Shown here: in pieces, positions 26,105-34,006 of the stretch
Position numbering within the stretch: position 1 is the first letter of the stretch
Layout: every line of letters starts with the position of its first letter
Assembly: GCF_030913365.1 (NCBI RefSeq)
Contig: NZ_CP133160.1
Coordinates: 2,011,001-2,075,000 of the forward strand
Direction of reading: 5' to 3'
DNA length: 64,000 nucleotides
DNA from: Stenotrophomonas sp. 24(2023)
Lineage (GTDB): Bacteria > Pseudomonadota > Gammaproteobacteria > Xanthomonadales > Xanthomonadaceae
The notes under the pieces: model-generated
What the model saw: the letters and a program-made list of their open reading frames with translations, nothing else
What the model was told of the DNA's origin: nothing
The model's database searches: none
Position numbers and translations under genes: made by a program

Positions 26105-27535
26105 ATGAAGCTGCGCTTTTTCACCGGGTGGCAAGCCCGGTTCCATCTCGTGTGCCTGATGATGCTGCTCAGCCTGCTGGCCGTGGGTGCCTGGCCGGGC
26201 CAGGCCAACGCACAGGCGGCACAGACCACGCCGCTGCCCACCGAACCGGTGGCCGTTGAACCGCTGCAGCCAGCGGCCGCCGCGCCGGCTGCCGACGCCG
26301 CTGCAGCAGCCCCCGCCTTCGACCACGGCGACGTGGCCTGGATGCTCACCTCCACCCTGCTGGTGCTGCTGATGGTGGTGCCGGGCCTGGCCCTGTTCTA
26401 CGGCGGCCTGGTGCGTTCGAAGAACGTGCTGTCCGTGCTCAGCCAGATCCTGGTCGTGTTCTCGCTGGTGCTGCTGCTGTGGGTGGCCTATGGCTACAGC
26501 GCGGTGTTCAGCAGCGGCAACGCGTTCTTCGGCTCGTTCACCGAATTCGCCTTCCTCAAGGGCTTCACCCCCGAATCGGTCGGCAACACGCCCATCAAGG
26601 GCCTGCCGGACTACCTGTTCGTGGCCTTCCAGAGCACCTTTGCCGGCATCACCACCGCACTGATCGTCGGCGCCTTCGCCGAACGCATCAAGTTCAAGGC
26701 CGTGCTGCTGTTCTCGGCGCTGTGGTTCACCCTGAGCTACATCCCGATGGCGCACATCGTCTGGGGCGGCGGCTATCTGGGTGAGATGGGCGCGATCGAT
26801 TTCGCCGGTGGCACCGTGGTGCACATCAATGCCGGCGTGGCCGGCCTGGTCGGCGCCTGGTTCCTGGGCAAGCGCATCGGCTACGGCCAGACCGCGCTGA
26901 AGCCGCACAATGTGCCCTACACCTATATCGGCGCGATGCTGCTGTGGGTGGGCTGGTTCGGCTTCAATGCCGGTTCGGCCGCCGCCGCCGATACCGTGGC
27001 CTCGCTGGCCTTCATCAACACCATCCTGGCCACCGCCGCGGCGGTCGTCGGCTGGACGCTGGTGGAAGCGGTGACCAAGGGCAAGCCGTCGGCACTGGGC
27101 GCGGCGTCCGGCGCCGTGGCCGGCCTGGTCGGCATCACCCCGGCCTGCGGCACGGTCGGCCCGCTGGGCGCGATCGTCATCGGCGTGGTGACCGGCGCGA
27201 TCTGCGTGTGGGGTGTCACCGGCCTCAAGCGCCTGCTGAAGGTCGATGACACCGCCGACGTGTTCGGCGTGCACGGCGTCGGTGGCATCGTCGGTGCCAT
27301 CCTCACCGGCGTGTTCAGCGCGCAGTCGCTGGGCGGTACCAAGGCGGGCCTGGATATCGGCCACCAGGTGTGGGTGCAGGTGGTCAGCGTCGGCTTCACC
27401 ATCGCCTGGTGCGCCGTAGTGACCACACTGATCCTGCTGGTGGTGCGTACCGTGGTCGGCCTGCGCGTGACCGAAGAGGCCGAACGCACCGGCCTGGATG
27501 TCACCTCGCACGGTGAATCGGCCTACGAGGCCTGA
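26105..27535 (+). CDS. amtB: Ammonium transporter AmtB
   Basis: 476 residues: a cleavable signal peptide (to about residue 37), a Pro/Ala-rich linker (38-75), then eleven membrane segments. Family landmarks are PGLALFYGGLVRSKN, GGTVVHINAGVAGLVGAW (pore His) and FGVHGVGGIVGAILTG (second pore His). The protein conducts ammonium across the inner membrane and is blocked by GlnK. The long periplasmic Ala/Pro linker is a feature of the xanthomonad and pseudomonad type. Co-transcribed with glnK. Confidence 0.95.
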   Translation: MKLRFFTGWQARFHLVCLMMLLSLLAVGAWPGQANAQAAQTTPLPTEPVAVEPLQPAAAAPAADAAAAAPAFDHGDVAWMLTSTLLVLLMVVPGLALFYGGLVRSKNVLSVLSQILVVFSLVLLLWVAYGYSAVFSSGNAFFGSFTEFAFLKGFTPESVGNTPIKGLPDYLFVAFQSTFAGITTALIVGAFAERIKFKAVLLFSALWFTLSYIPMAHIVWGGGYLGEMGAIDFAGGTVVHINAGVAGLVGAWFLGKRIGYGQTALKPHNVPYTYIGAMLLWVGWFGFNAGSAAAADTVASLAFINTILATAAAVVGWTLVEAVTKGKPSALGAASGAVAGLVGITPACGTVGPLGAIVIGVVTGAICVWGVTGLKRLLKVDDTADVFGVHGVGGIVGAILTGVFSAQSLGGTKAGLDIGHQVWVQVVSVGFTIAWCAVVTTLILLVVRTVVGLRVTEEAERTGLDVTSHGESAYEA

Positions 27536-27633
27536 TGTACGGGCGGGCGGCCCGGAACGGCCGCCCGCTTGCCCCCTCCGCGCAGGGCGTGGCACGGCAT
27601 GCACGATCCCCTGTGATCGCGCACAATCGGGGC

Positions 27634-28380
27634 ATGCACCCGATCCGCACCGCCCTGATGCTCTCGGCCTGCCTGTTGCTGGCCGCCTGTGCTTCCTCGC
27701 CGAAGGTGGAGCGCAACCCGCTGGCGACATGGGTGCCATCGCCCAACTACAACGCCCGCAAGCCGGTCGTCATCGTGCTGCACCACACCGAACAGGCCTC
27801 GGTGCAGCAGAGCCTGAAGACACTGCGCACCGCCAACAGCGGTGGCCGGGTCAGCGCGCACTACCTGATCGGTGCGGATGGCCACCGCTACCAGCTGGTG
27901 GCCGATGAGCACCGCGCCTGGCATGCCGGGGCAGGGCGCTGGGGCACCATTACCGACCTCAACTCGGCCTCCATCGGCATCGAGCTGGACAACAACGGGC
28001 GCAGCCCGTTCACCGGTGCGCAGATCGACGCGCTGATCGTGCTGCTGCGTGATCTGACCACCCGCCTGGGCATTCCGCCGCGGCAGGTGATCGGCCATGG
28101 CGACCTGGCACCGGGCCGCAAGGTCGACCCCAGCCGGTTCTTCCCGTGGCAGCAGCTTGCCCAGGCCGGCTTCGGCCTGTGGCCGCGCGTGCAGGATGGT
28201 GCTGCACCGGACGGCTTTGATGCGTGGGCGGCGCTGGCGCGGTTCGGTTATCCCCTCGACAACCGCCCCGCAGCGGCGGCGGCGTTCCACCGGCATTTCC
28301 GCGGCCGCGATGACCTGCCGGCACAGCTGGACGCCGAAGATGCCCGCATCCTGTATTCGCTGCTGTTGCAGCTGCCGTGA
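27634..28380 (+). CDS. N-acetylmuramoyl-L-alanine amidase, lipoprotein (AmiD/AmpD-like)
   Basis: 248 residues of the amidase_2 family. A lipoprotein signal (ACLLLAACASS, Cys about 19) places it in the outer membrane, as for E. coli AmiD. Zinc ligands are in VIVLHHTEQ and VIGHGDLAPGRKVDPSRFFPW, and HAWHAG lies between. It cleaves muropeptides and may feed peptidoglycan recycling, which in Stenotrophomonas affects beta-lactamase induction. A C-terminal domain (about 185-248) resembles the peptidoglycan-binding helices of AmiD. It is 98 bp after amtB. Confidence 0.88.
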   Translation: MHPIRTALMLSACLLLAACASSPKVERNPLATWVPSPNYNARKPVVIVLHHTEQASVQQSLKTLRTANSGGRVSAHYLIGADGHRYQLVADEHRAWHAGAGRWGTITDLNSASIGIELDNNGRSPFTGAQIDALIVLLRDLTTRLGIPPRQVIGHGDLAPGRKVDPSRFFPWQQLAQAGFGLWPRVQDGAAPDGFDAWAALARFGYPLDNRPAAAAAFHRHFRGRDDLPAQLDAEDARILYSLLLQLP

Positions 28381-28450
28381 TCCGGCGGCGCCATGAACGC
28401 GTCGCGTCGCCCGGCTTGCCGGCCAGCGGCCCGCACTCCACCATGGCGGC

Positions 28451-29617
28451 ATGACTGATTCCGCTTCGTTGTTCACCCGCAGGCACGGCCTGTTGCTGGC
28501 CATCGCCGTCCTCGCCGGCTGCAGCACCACCGCGCCGCGCCCTGACGCACCGGCCCGGCCGGGCACGGCCAAGCCCTACACCAAGGTGGAATGGAGCGCG
28601 CTGCCGGCGGTGTCCGATGCCGATCTGCGTGCCGGTTTCCTGGCCTGGCGCAGCGCCTGCCCCCGCCTGAAAACCGATGCGGTCTGGGCGCAGCCGTGCG
28701 CCACGGCCAGCACCGTCGCCGATGGCAACCCGGCGCAGATCCGCCAGTTCCTGCAGCGCGACCTGGATGTGTACGCCCTGCGTGCGGCCGACAATCGCGC
28801 CGATGGCCTGATCACCGGGTACTACGAGCCGGTCTACAGCGGCAGCCTGACCCGCACCGGCACGGCGACCGTGCCGGTCTACGGCACGCCCGATGACCTG
28901 ATCGTGGTGCAGCTGGACAGCCTCTACCCCGAACTGAAGGGCAAGCGCCTGCGTGGGCGCCTGGAGGGCAAGGTGCTCAAGCCCTATGACGATGCCGGCA
29001 CGATTGCCAGCAAGGGGGCAAAGGCCCCGGTGCTGGCCTGGCTGACCGACCCGATGGACCTGCAGCTGCTGCAGATCCAGGGCTCCGGGCGCGTGCGCCT
29101 GGCCGATGGCACGCAGGTGCGCCTGGCCTACGCCGAGCAGAACGGCCACCCCTACCGTGCCATCGGCCGCTGGCTGGTGGACCAGGGCGAGCTGAAGAAG
29201 GAAGACGTCAGCATGGCAAGCATCCGCGCCTGGGCCCAGGCCCATCCGGCACGCGTGCCGGAACTGCTGCGCAGCAATCCCAGCTACGTGTTCTTCGTGC
29301 GCAACCCGGACAGCCCGGAAGGCCCGCGTGGTTCGTTGAACGTGCCGTTGACCGCCGGCTACAGCGTGGCGGTGGACCGCACCGTGGTGCCGCTGGGCAG
29401 CCTGGTGTGGCTGTCCACCACGCGCCCGGACGGCAGCGCGCTGGTGCGCCCGGTCGCCGCACAGGACACCGGTGGTGCGATTGCCGGCCAGGTGCGCGCC
29501 GATCTGTACTGGGGCACCGGCGATGCCGCCGGCGACCTGGCCGGGCACATGAAGCAGGCGGGCCGGATGTGGCTGCTGTGGCCCAAGGGCGCGGCACTGC
29601 CGGCACCGGCCAACTGA
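28451..29617 (+). CDS. mltA: Membrane-bound lytic murein transglycosylase A
   Basis: 388 residues. A lipoprotein signal (AIAVLAGCSTT) is followed by the MltA domain (RADGLITGYYEPVYSGSLTRTG and GSGRVRLADGTQVRLAYAEQNGHPY) and a C-terminal 3D domain with the catalytic Asp in VAAQDTGGAIAGQVRADLYWG. It cuts glycan strands to 1,6-anhydromuropeptides at the outer membrane. It follows the amidase gene by 70 bp, so two peptidoglycan hydrolases sit between the amtB and ntrBC genes. Confidence 0.93.
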   Translation: MTDSASLFTRRHGLLLAIAVLAGCSTTAPRPDAPARPGTAKPYTKVEWSALPAVSDADLRAGFLAWRSACPRLKTDAVWAQPCATASTVADGNPAQIRQFLQRDLDVYALRAADNRADGLITGYYEPVYSGSLTRTGTATVPVYGTPDDLIVVQLDSLYPELKGKRLRGRLEGKVLKPYDDAGTIASKGAKAPVLAWLTDPMDLQLLQIQGSGRVRLADGTQVRLAYAEQNGHPYRAIGRWLVDQGELKKEDVSMASIRAWAQAHPARVPELLRSNPSYVFFVRNPDSPEGPRGSLNVPLTAGYSVAVDRTVVPLGSLVWLSTTRPDGSALVRPVAAQDTGGAIAGQVRADLYWGTGDAAGDLAGHMKQAGRMWLLWPKGAALPAPAN

Positions 29618-29701
29618 ACCGGCCACCTTCGCACTGCGGAGCCGGGCGATAATGGCGCTTTCCTGAACTTTCCGGCCGCGCAGGCGGCCAGGGCCTCCGC
29701 A

Positions 29702-29980
29702 ATGAAGAACGCAAAGAAGTATTACAAGCACTGGGCCGAATCGGGCCTGGGCAAGGGCAACGTCCTGCTGGAAGCCCGCGGTGACACGATCGTGCGCCAG
29801 GTGGAGATCTACGGCATGACCGCCGTCTGGGCCGACGCGCACGGCCACAGCGATGACCGCTTCCCGCTGGCCGAGCAGCCGGTGTCATTCCTGGATCTGG
29901 ACGAAGACGACGAAATCACCGCGCGCGAATTCGACGCGGCCTGGAAGAAGGCGCGGCTGGCCACCGGCTACCCTGTCTGA
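29702..29980 (+). CDS. Small protein with EF-hand-like loop
   Basis: 92 residues, no signal peptide, acidic C-terminal half. I do not recognise the family. Residues 65-76 read DLDEDDEITARE, which fits the 12-residue EF-hand loop (D1, D3, D5, I8, E12) followed by F. The N-terminal part (residues 20-55) looks like a small beta-sheet with VLLEARGDTIVRQVEIYG. A calcium- or magnesium-binding role is an inference from this single loop. It is flanked by mltA and ntrB on the same strand. Confidence 0.7.
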   Translation: MKNAKKYYKHWAESGLGKGNVLLEARGDTIVRQVEIYGMTAVWADAHGHSDDRFPLAEQPVSFLDLDEDDEITAREFDAAWKKARLATGYPV

Positions 29981-30025
29981 CGGCCGGCTGCCGCCGCCGG
30001 CCCGATCCATCATCCGTCCCGCTTT

Positions 30026-30042
30026 TGCACTACATTGGTGCA
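30026..30042 (+). promoter_or_regulatory. NtrC site touching the ntrB start codon
   Basis: TGCACTACATTGGTGCA fits the NtrC consensus TGCACYA-N3-TGGTGCA at every position. The ATG of ntrB follows at once (30043). In E. coli NtrC also represses glnL (ntrB) from a site near its start, so autorepression is likely. There is no Shine-Dalgarno-like sequence between this site and the ATG. Confidence 0.85.
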
Positions 30043-31104
30043 ATGTCCGACCCCGTTCCCCCGCCGTCCCTCGACACCCTTGGCACGCCGCTGGCCTGGG
30101 CCGGGGCTGACGGTCGCATTGCCGGCTGCAACCCGGCCTTTGCGCGCTGGATGGGGGTCAGTGGCCGCCGCCTGCTGGGCCAGCCGCTGGCGGCGCTGGA
30201 AGTGCAGGGTGAGGCGCTGGCCCATTTCCTGGCCCGCGATGAACGCGACAGCCTGCGCCTGCACCGGCTGGCGCTGGCGCTGCCGGGCGATGCACCGCGC
30301 TTCGCCGAAGGCTGGATGAGCCGCCGCGATGACGGCGGCTGGCTGCTCGAAGCGCACCCGGTCGATGAATTCCCGGGCCTGGACCCGACCCAGGCCCTGC
30401 CCAGTGCGCTCAGTGCGGCGCTGAAGGGGTTGGCGCACGAGCTGCGCAACCCGCTGGCCGGCCTGAAGGGCGCCGCGCAGCTGCTGGCCCGCCGTGCGGC
30501 GCAGCGCGATGCCGCCGAGCGCGAACTGATCGAGCTGATCGGCTCGGAGATCGAGCGCCTCAACGGCCTGCTCGAGCAGCTGCTGTCGCCGGCACCGGCC
30601 GCGCCGCATGCGCCGCTGAACATCCACGCGGCGCTGGAACGCGTGCTGCGGCTGGCCGAGAGCGAGGCCGGCTGGGCGGTGCGCCTGCAGCGCGATTACG
30701 ACCCGAGCATTCCCGAATTCCATGGCGATGCCGATCGCCTCACCCAGGCGGTGTGGAACCTGGTGCGCAATGCCATCCAGGCCGGTGCCGGCACCATCAC
30801 CCTGCGCACCCGGGTGGAGCATGGCGTGCGCATCGCCGAGCAGCTGCACACGCTGGCGCTGCGGCTGGAAATCGCCGACGACGGCCGCGGCGTGCCCGAA
30901 GAACTGGCCGAACACCTGTTCCTGCCGCTGGTCAGCGGCCGTGCCGAAGGCACCGGCCTGGGCCTGGCACTGGCCCAGCAGGTCGCACGCGAGCACCGTG
31001 GCACGCTGACCTACCGCTCGCGCCCGGGGCATACCGTGTTCACGTTGCTGCTGCCGATCGGCGGCCCCGCCGCTGCCCTCCAGGAGGTCCTGCGCGATGC
31101 CTGA
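30043..31104 (+). CDS. ntrB: Nitrogen-regulation sensor kinase NtrB
   Basis: 353 residues. An N-terminal PAS-like domain (LAWAGADGRIAGCNPAF), the H-box HELRNPLAGLKGAAQLL near residue 136, the N-box VWNLVRNAIQAG and G-boxes DDGRGVPEEL and EGTGLGLALAQQ are all present. Cytoplasmic, with no membrane segment, like E. coli NtrB. It phosphorylates or dephosphorylates NtrC under PII control. ATG 30043 is chosen; a TTG at 30025 would start inside the NtrC site. It overlaps ntrC by 8 bp. Confidence 0.93.
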   Translation: MSDPVPPPSLDTLGTPLAWAGADGRIAGCNPAFARWMGVSGRRLLGQPLAALEVQGEALAHFLARDERDSLRLHRLALALPGDAPRFAEGWMSRRDDGGWLLEAHPVDEFPGLDPTQALPSALSAALKGLAHELRNPLAGLKGAAQLLARRAAQRDAAERELIELIGSEIERLNGLLEQLLSPAPAAPHAPLNIHAALERVLRLAESEAGWAVRLQRDYDPSIPEFHGDADRLTQAVWNLVRNAIQAGAGTITLRTRVEHGVRIAEQLHTLALRLEIADDGRGVPEELAEHLFLPLVSGRAEGTGLGLALAQQVAREHRGTLTYRSRPGHTVFTLLLPIGGPAAALQEVLRDA

Positions 31105-32551
31105 TTCCCTTTCCAGCGCGTCCAGCGCGCAGCGCATCTGGGTGGTCGATGATGATCGCGCCGTGCGTTTCGTGCTCAGTACCGCGCTGCGCGAAGCCGG
31201 CTACCAGGTGCAGGATTTCGACAGCGCCGCGCCGGCCCTGGCGGCGCTGCAGGAACAGCCGGCCCCGGCGCTGCTGTTCACCGATGTGCGCATGCCCGGC
31301 GATGATGGGCTGGTGCTGCTGGACAAGCTCAAGGCCGCGCATCCGCAGCTGCCGGTGGTGGTGATGTCCGCCTATACCGATGTGGCCAGTACTGCCGGTG
31401 CGTTCCGGGGCGGTGCGCATGAATTCCTGTCCAAGCCGTTCGATCTGGACGATGCCGTGGCGCTGGCCCGGCGCGTGCTGCCCGAAGTGGCACCGGCCCT
31501 GGCGGCCACCCCGGTGCCGGCCGAGGCCGGCCGTGACCAGCCCCCGCAGCTGGTGGGCGATACCCCGGCCATGCGCGCGCTGTTCCGCGCCATCGGGCGC
31601 CTGGCGCAGGCGCCGCTGGCGGTGCTGGTGACCGGCGAGACCGGTACGGGCAAGGAACTGGTCGCCAACGCGCTGCACCGCGAATCGCCACGCGCCAAGG
31701 GCCCGTTCGTGGCCCTCAACACCGCCGCCATTCCGGCCGAACTGCTGGAAAGCGAGCTGTTCGGTCACGAGGCCGGTGCCTTCACCGGTGCGCAGCGCCG
31801 CCATGTCGGCCGCTTCGAGCAGGCCGATGGTGGAACCCTGTTCCTGGATGAGATCGGCGACATGCCGCTGCCGCTGCAGACGCGCCTGCTGCGCGTGCTG
31901 GCCGAGGGCGAATTCTTCCGCGTGGGCGGGCGTGAGCTGATCCGTGTGGACGTGCGGGTGGTCGCGGCGACCCACCAGGACCTGGAAGGATTGGTGGCGC
32001 AGGGGAAATTCCGTGCGGACCTGCTGCACCGGCTGGACGTGGTCCGCCTGCAGCTGCCACCGCTGCGCCAGCGCCGCGAGGACATCGCCCAGCTGGCCAG
32101 CACGTTCCTGGCCGCCGCCTCGCGCCGGCTGGACACGCCGCCCAAGCGGCTCACCGCCGCCGCGCTGCAGGCCCTGCGCGAGCATGACTGGCCGGGCAAC
32201 GTCCGTGAACTGGAAAACGTATGCTGGCGCATGGCCGCGCTGGCCGCCGCCGACACCATCGGCGTGGCCGATGTGGAAACCGCGCTGCACCGCGACCGTG
32301 GTGGGCGCGGCAGCGTTTCCGCCGACCCGGGCCAGTGGGAGACCCTGTTGGCGGCCTGGGCGAAGCAGCGCCTGGCCGAAGGCGCCGAAGGGTTGCACGC
32401 CCAGGTGCGTGAACGCGTGGACCATGCGCTGCTGGACGCCGCGCTGCAGCTGACCCATGGCCGCCGCGCCGAAGCGGCCGCGCGGCTGGGACTGGGCCGC
32501 AACACGCTCACCCGCAAGCTTGGCGCCGGCCGCCGCCGTACCCCGCACTGA
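31097..32551 (+). CDS. ntrC: Nitrogen-regulation response regulator NtrC
   Basis: 484 residues. Receiver domain with Asp in FTDVRMPGDDG, a sigma-54 activator AAA+ domain (Walker A GETGTGKE, sigma-54 contact GAFTGA, Walker B GGTLFLDEIGDM) and a C-terminal Fis-type helix-turn-helix (AEAAARLGLGRNTLTRKL). It activates sigma-54 promoters such as the glnA promoter at 23959 and binds the dyads at 23852, 23881 and 30026. The start overlaps ntrB by 8 bp, so translation is coupled. Confidence 0.95.
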   Translation: MPDSLSSASSAQRIWVVDDDRAVRFVLSTALREAGYQVQDFDSAAPALAALQEQPAPALLFTDVRMPGDDGLVLLDKLKAAHPQLPVVVMSAYTDVASTAGAFRGGAHEFLSKPFDLDDAVALARRVLPEVAPALAATPVPAEAGRDQPPQLVGDTPAMRALFRAIGRLAQAPLAVLVTGETGTGKELVANALHRESPRAKGPFVALNTAAIPAELLESELFGHEAGAFTGAQRRHVGRFEQADGGTLFLDEIGDMPLPLQTRLLRVLAEGEFFRVGGRELIRVDVRVVAATHQDLEGLVAQGKFRADLLHRLDVVRLQLPPLRQRREDIAQLASTFLAAASRRLDTPPKRLTAAALQALREHDWPGNVRELENVCWRMAALAAADTIGVADVETALHRDRGGRGSVSADPGQWETLLAAWAKQRLAEGAEGLHAQVRERVDHALLDAALQLTHGRRAEAAARLGLGRNTLTRKLGAGRRRTPH

Positions 32552-32647
32552 ACGTGCCGTGCACGCGGTGCATGCATGGCATTGCCAACCTGTTGATCCG
32601 CCCTGGACGATGCCGTCCGTAGTGTTCCCTGCAAGGAGAGAATCCCG

Positions 32648-33214
32648 ATGCGCCTGACCCACCTGCTGCTGCCGCTGTCCGCCGCCGTGCTGCTGGCGGC
32701 CTGTGGCAGCACGCCGCCCACCCGCCCCAGCGCTCCGGCCGTGCCGGTGGTCAGTACCGCCAAGCAGGCCGAAGCCAACCTGTCACCGGCGTCGGCCAGC
32801 ATCGTCAGCGGTCGCTTGGCCCTGGTGGTTGAACCGGGCGGTGTGCATGTCACCGGGTTGATCGGTGGCCTGCAGCCGCTGCAGGTGGCCGGCTTCCACG
32901 TGCACGAGCGTGGCGACTGCAGCGCGGTGGATGCCAGCAGCGCCGGCAATCATTTCAATCCTGCCGGGCAGGCCCATGGCCGTGCCGGTGCCGGCGCGCA
33001 CCACCTGGGGGACATGGACAACCTGCGGGCCGATGCACAGGGGCGCGCCAACGTCGATGTCCATCTCAAGGGCGTTACGCTGGGCGGCGGTGCCGCCACC
33101 GATATCGCCGGCCGTTCCCTGGTCGTGCATGCCAATGCTGATGACTATCGCAGCCAACCCGCCGGCAATGCCGGCGTCCGCATCGCCTGCGGCCTGATCC
33201 GCGTCACGCGCTGA
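32648..33214 (+). CDS. sodC: Cu/Zn superoxide dismutase lipoprotein, copy 1
   Basis: 188 residues. Lipoprotein signal (SAAVLLAACGS). All metal ligands are visible: GFHVHERGDC, GNHFNPAGQAHG, AHHLGD and LVVHAN, and the anion-guiding region ends in GNAGVRIACG. It converts superoxide in the periplasm. It lies 32 bp before a second sodC gene, with which it forms a tandem pair. Confidence 0.92.
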   Translation: MRLTHLLLPLSAAVLLAACGSTPPTRPSAPAVPVVSTAKQAEANLSPASASIVSGRLALVVEPGGVHVTGLIGGLQPLQVAGFHVHERGDCSAVDASSAGNHFNPAGQAHGRAGAGAHHLGDMDNLRADAQGRANVDVHLKGVTLGGGAATDIAGRSLVVHANADDYRSQPAGNAGVRIACGLIRVTR

Positions 33215-33245
33215 AGGCCAGGGCATCCAACCGAAGGAGTGTTCC

Positions 33246-33875
33246 ATGCGTCTGATCCACACCTCCCTGTTCGCGGCCATTGCCGCCATCGGCCTGTCTG
33301 CGTGCAGCCAGCCCTCGGCGCCGGCACAGACCGAGGCCCCGGCGGCGGCCCCGGCCGAGAGCAACGCCCCGGCCGCAGAGACTGCGCCGGCCGCGGCGCC
33401 GGCCACCGCCACCGCCACCGCCACCGCCACCGCCGAACTCGCACCGACCCAGGGCAGCGACGCCAAGGGCACCGTTACCTTCAGCGTGGTCGACGGCAAG
33501 GTGCACGTGACCGGCCAGGTCAGCGGCCTCAAGCCGGGCAGCGAGCACGGCTTCCACATCCACGAGAAGGGTGACTGCAGTGCACCGGATGGCATGAGCG
33601 CCGGTGGCCACTTCAATCCGGGCCACCAGGATCACGGCAGTGTCACCGCCGATCCGCACCACGGTGGCGACATGCCCAACATCAAGGCCGACGACAAGGG
33701 CGTGGCCACCATCGATGGCCCGGTATCGAGCAACGTCAACATCGGCAAGGGCGATGATTTCGACATCATCGGCCGTGGCCTGATCGTGCACGCCGACCCG
33801 GACGACTACACCAGCCAGCCGACCGGCAACGCCGGCGCACGCCTGGCCTGCGCGGTGATCCAGAAGGCCCCGTAA
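33246..33875 (+). CDS. sodC: Cu/Zn superoxide dismutase lipoprotein, copy 2
   Basis: 209 residues. Lipoprotein-type leader (AAIAAIGLSACSQ) followed by a 45-residue Ala/Pro/Thr linker that includes five Thr-Ala repeats. The catalytic domain retains HGFHIHEKGDC, GGHFNPGHQDHG, PHHGGD and IVHADPDDY. It differs from copy 1 by the longer tether and by an acidic DDFD insertion. Ends before a strong terminator. Confidence 0.92.
   Translation: MRLIHTSLFAAIAAIGLSACSQPSAPAQTEAPAAAPAESNAPAAETAPAAAPATATATATATAELAPTQGSDAKGTVTFSVVDGKVHVTGQVSGLKPGSEHGFHIHEKGDCSAPDGMSAGGHFNPGHQDHGSVTADPHHGGDMPNIKADDKGVATIDGPVSSNVNIGKGDDFDIIGRGLIVHADPDDYTSQPTGNAGARLACAVIQKAP
33403..33432 (+). repeat. Hexanucleotide repeat (CCACCG)x5 in sodC copy 2
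   Basis: Five perfect copies of CCACCG encode Thr-Ala repeats in the lipoprotein tether. Because the unit is 6 bp, slippage would change tether length without a frameshift. Confidence 0.85.
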
Positions 33876-33895
33876 GGACGACCTTCTGGAAACGG

Positions 33896-33922
33896 AAAAC
33901 GCCGGCAGACGCCGGCGTTTTT
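33896..33922 (+). terminator. Intrinsic terminator after sodC pair
   Basis: AAAAC, GCCGGC, AGAC, GCCGGC, then GTTTTT: a 6-bp GC stem extended by A-T pairs, with a T5 tail. Confidence 0.85.
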
Positions 33923-33968
33923 CTGCATCGAATCCGCCGGGCCATGCCCGCTGGATTCGTAGGGGCAG

Positions 33969-33991
33969 GTAGCGCCAGGCCATGCCTGGCG
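33969..33991 (+). repeat. SMAG-like GTAG palindrome
   Basis: GTAG then CGCCAGGC-CAT-GCCTGGCG, an 8-bp dyad with the CAT centre seen in other SMAG copies. It lies between the convergent sodC and 34007 genes. Confidence 0.8.
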
Positions 33992-34006
33992 GCATGCCTG
34001 CGCCGC

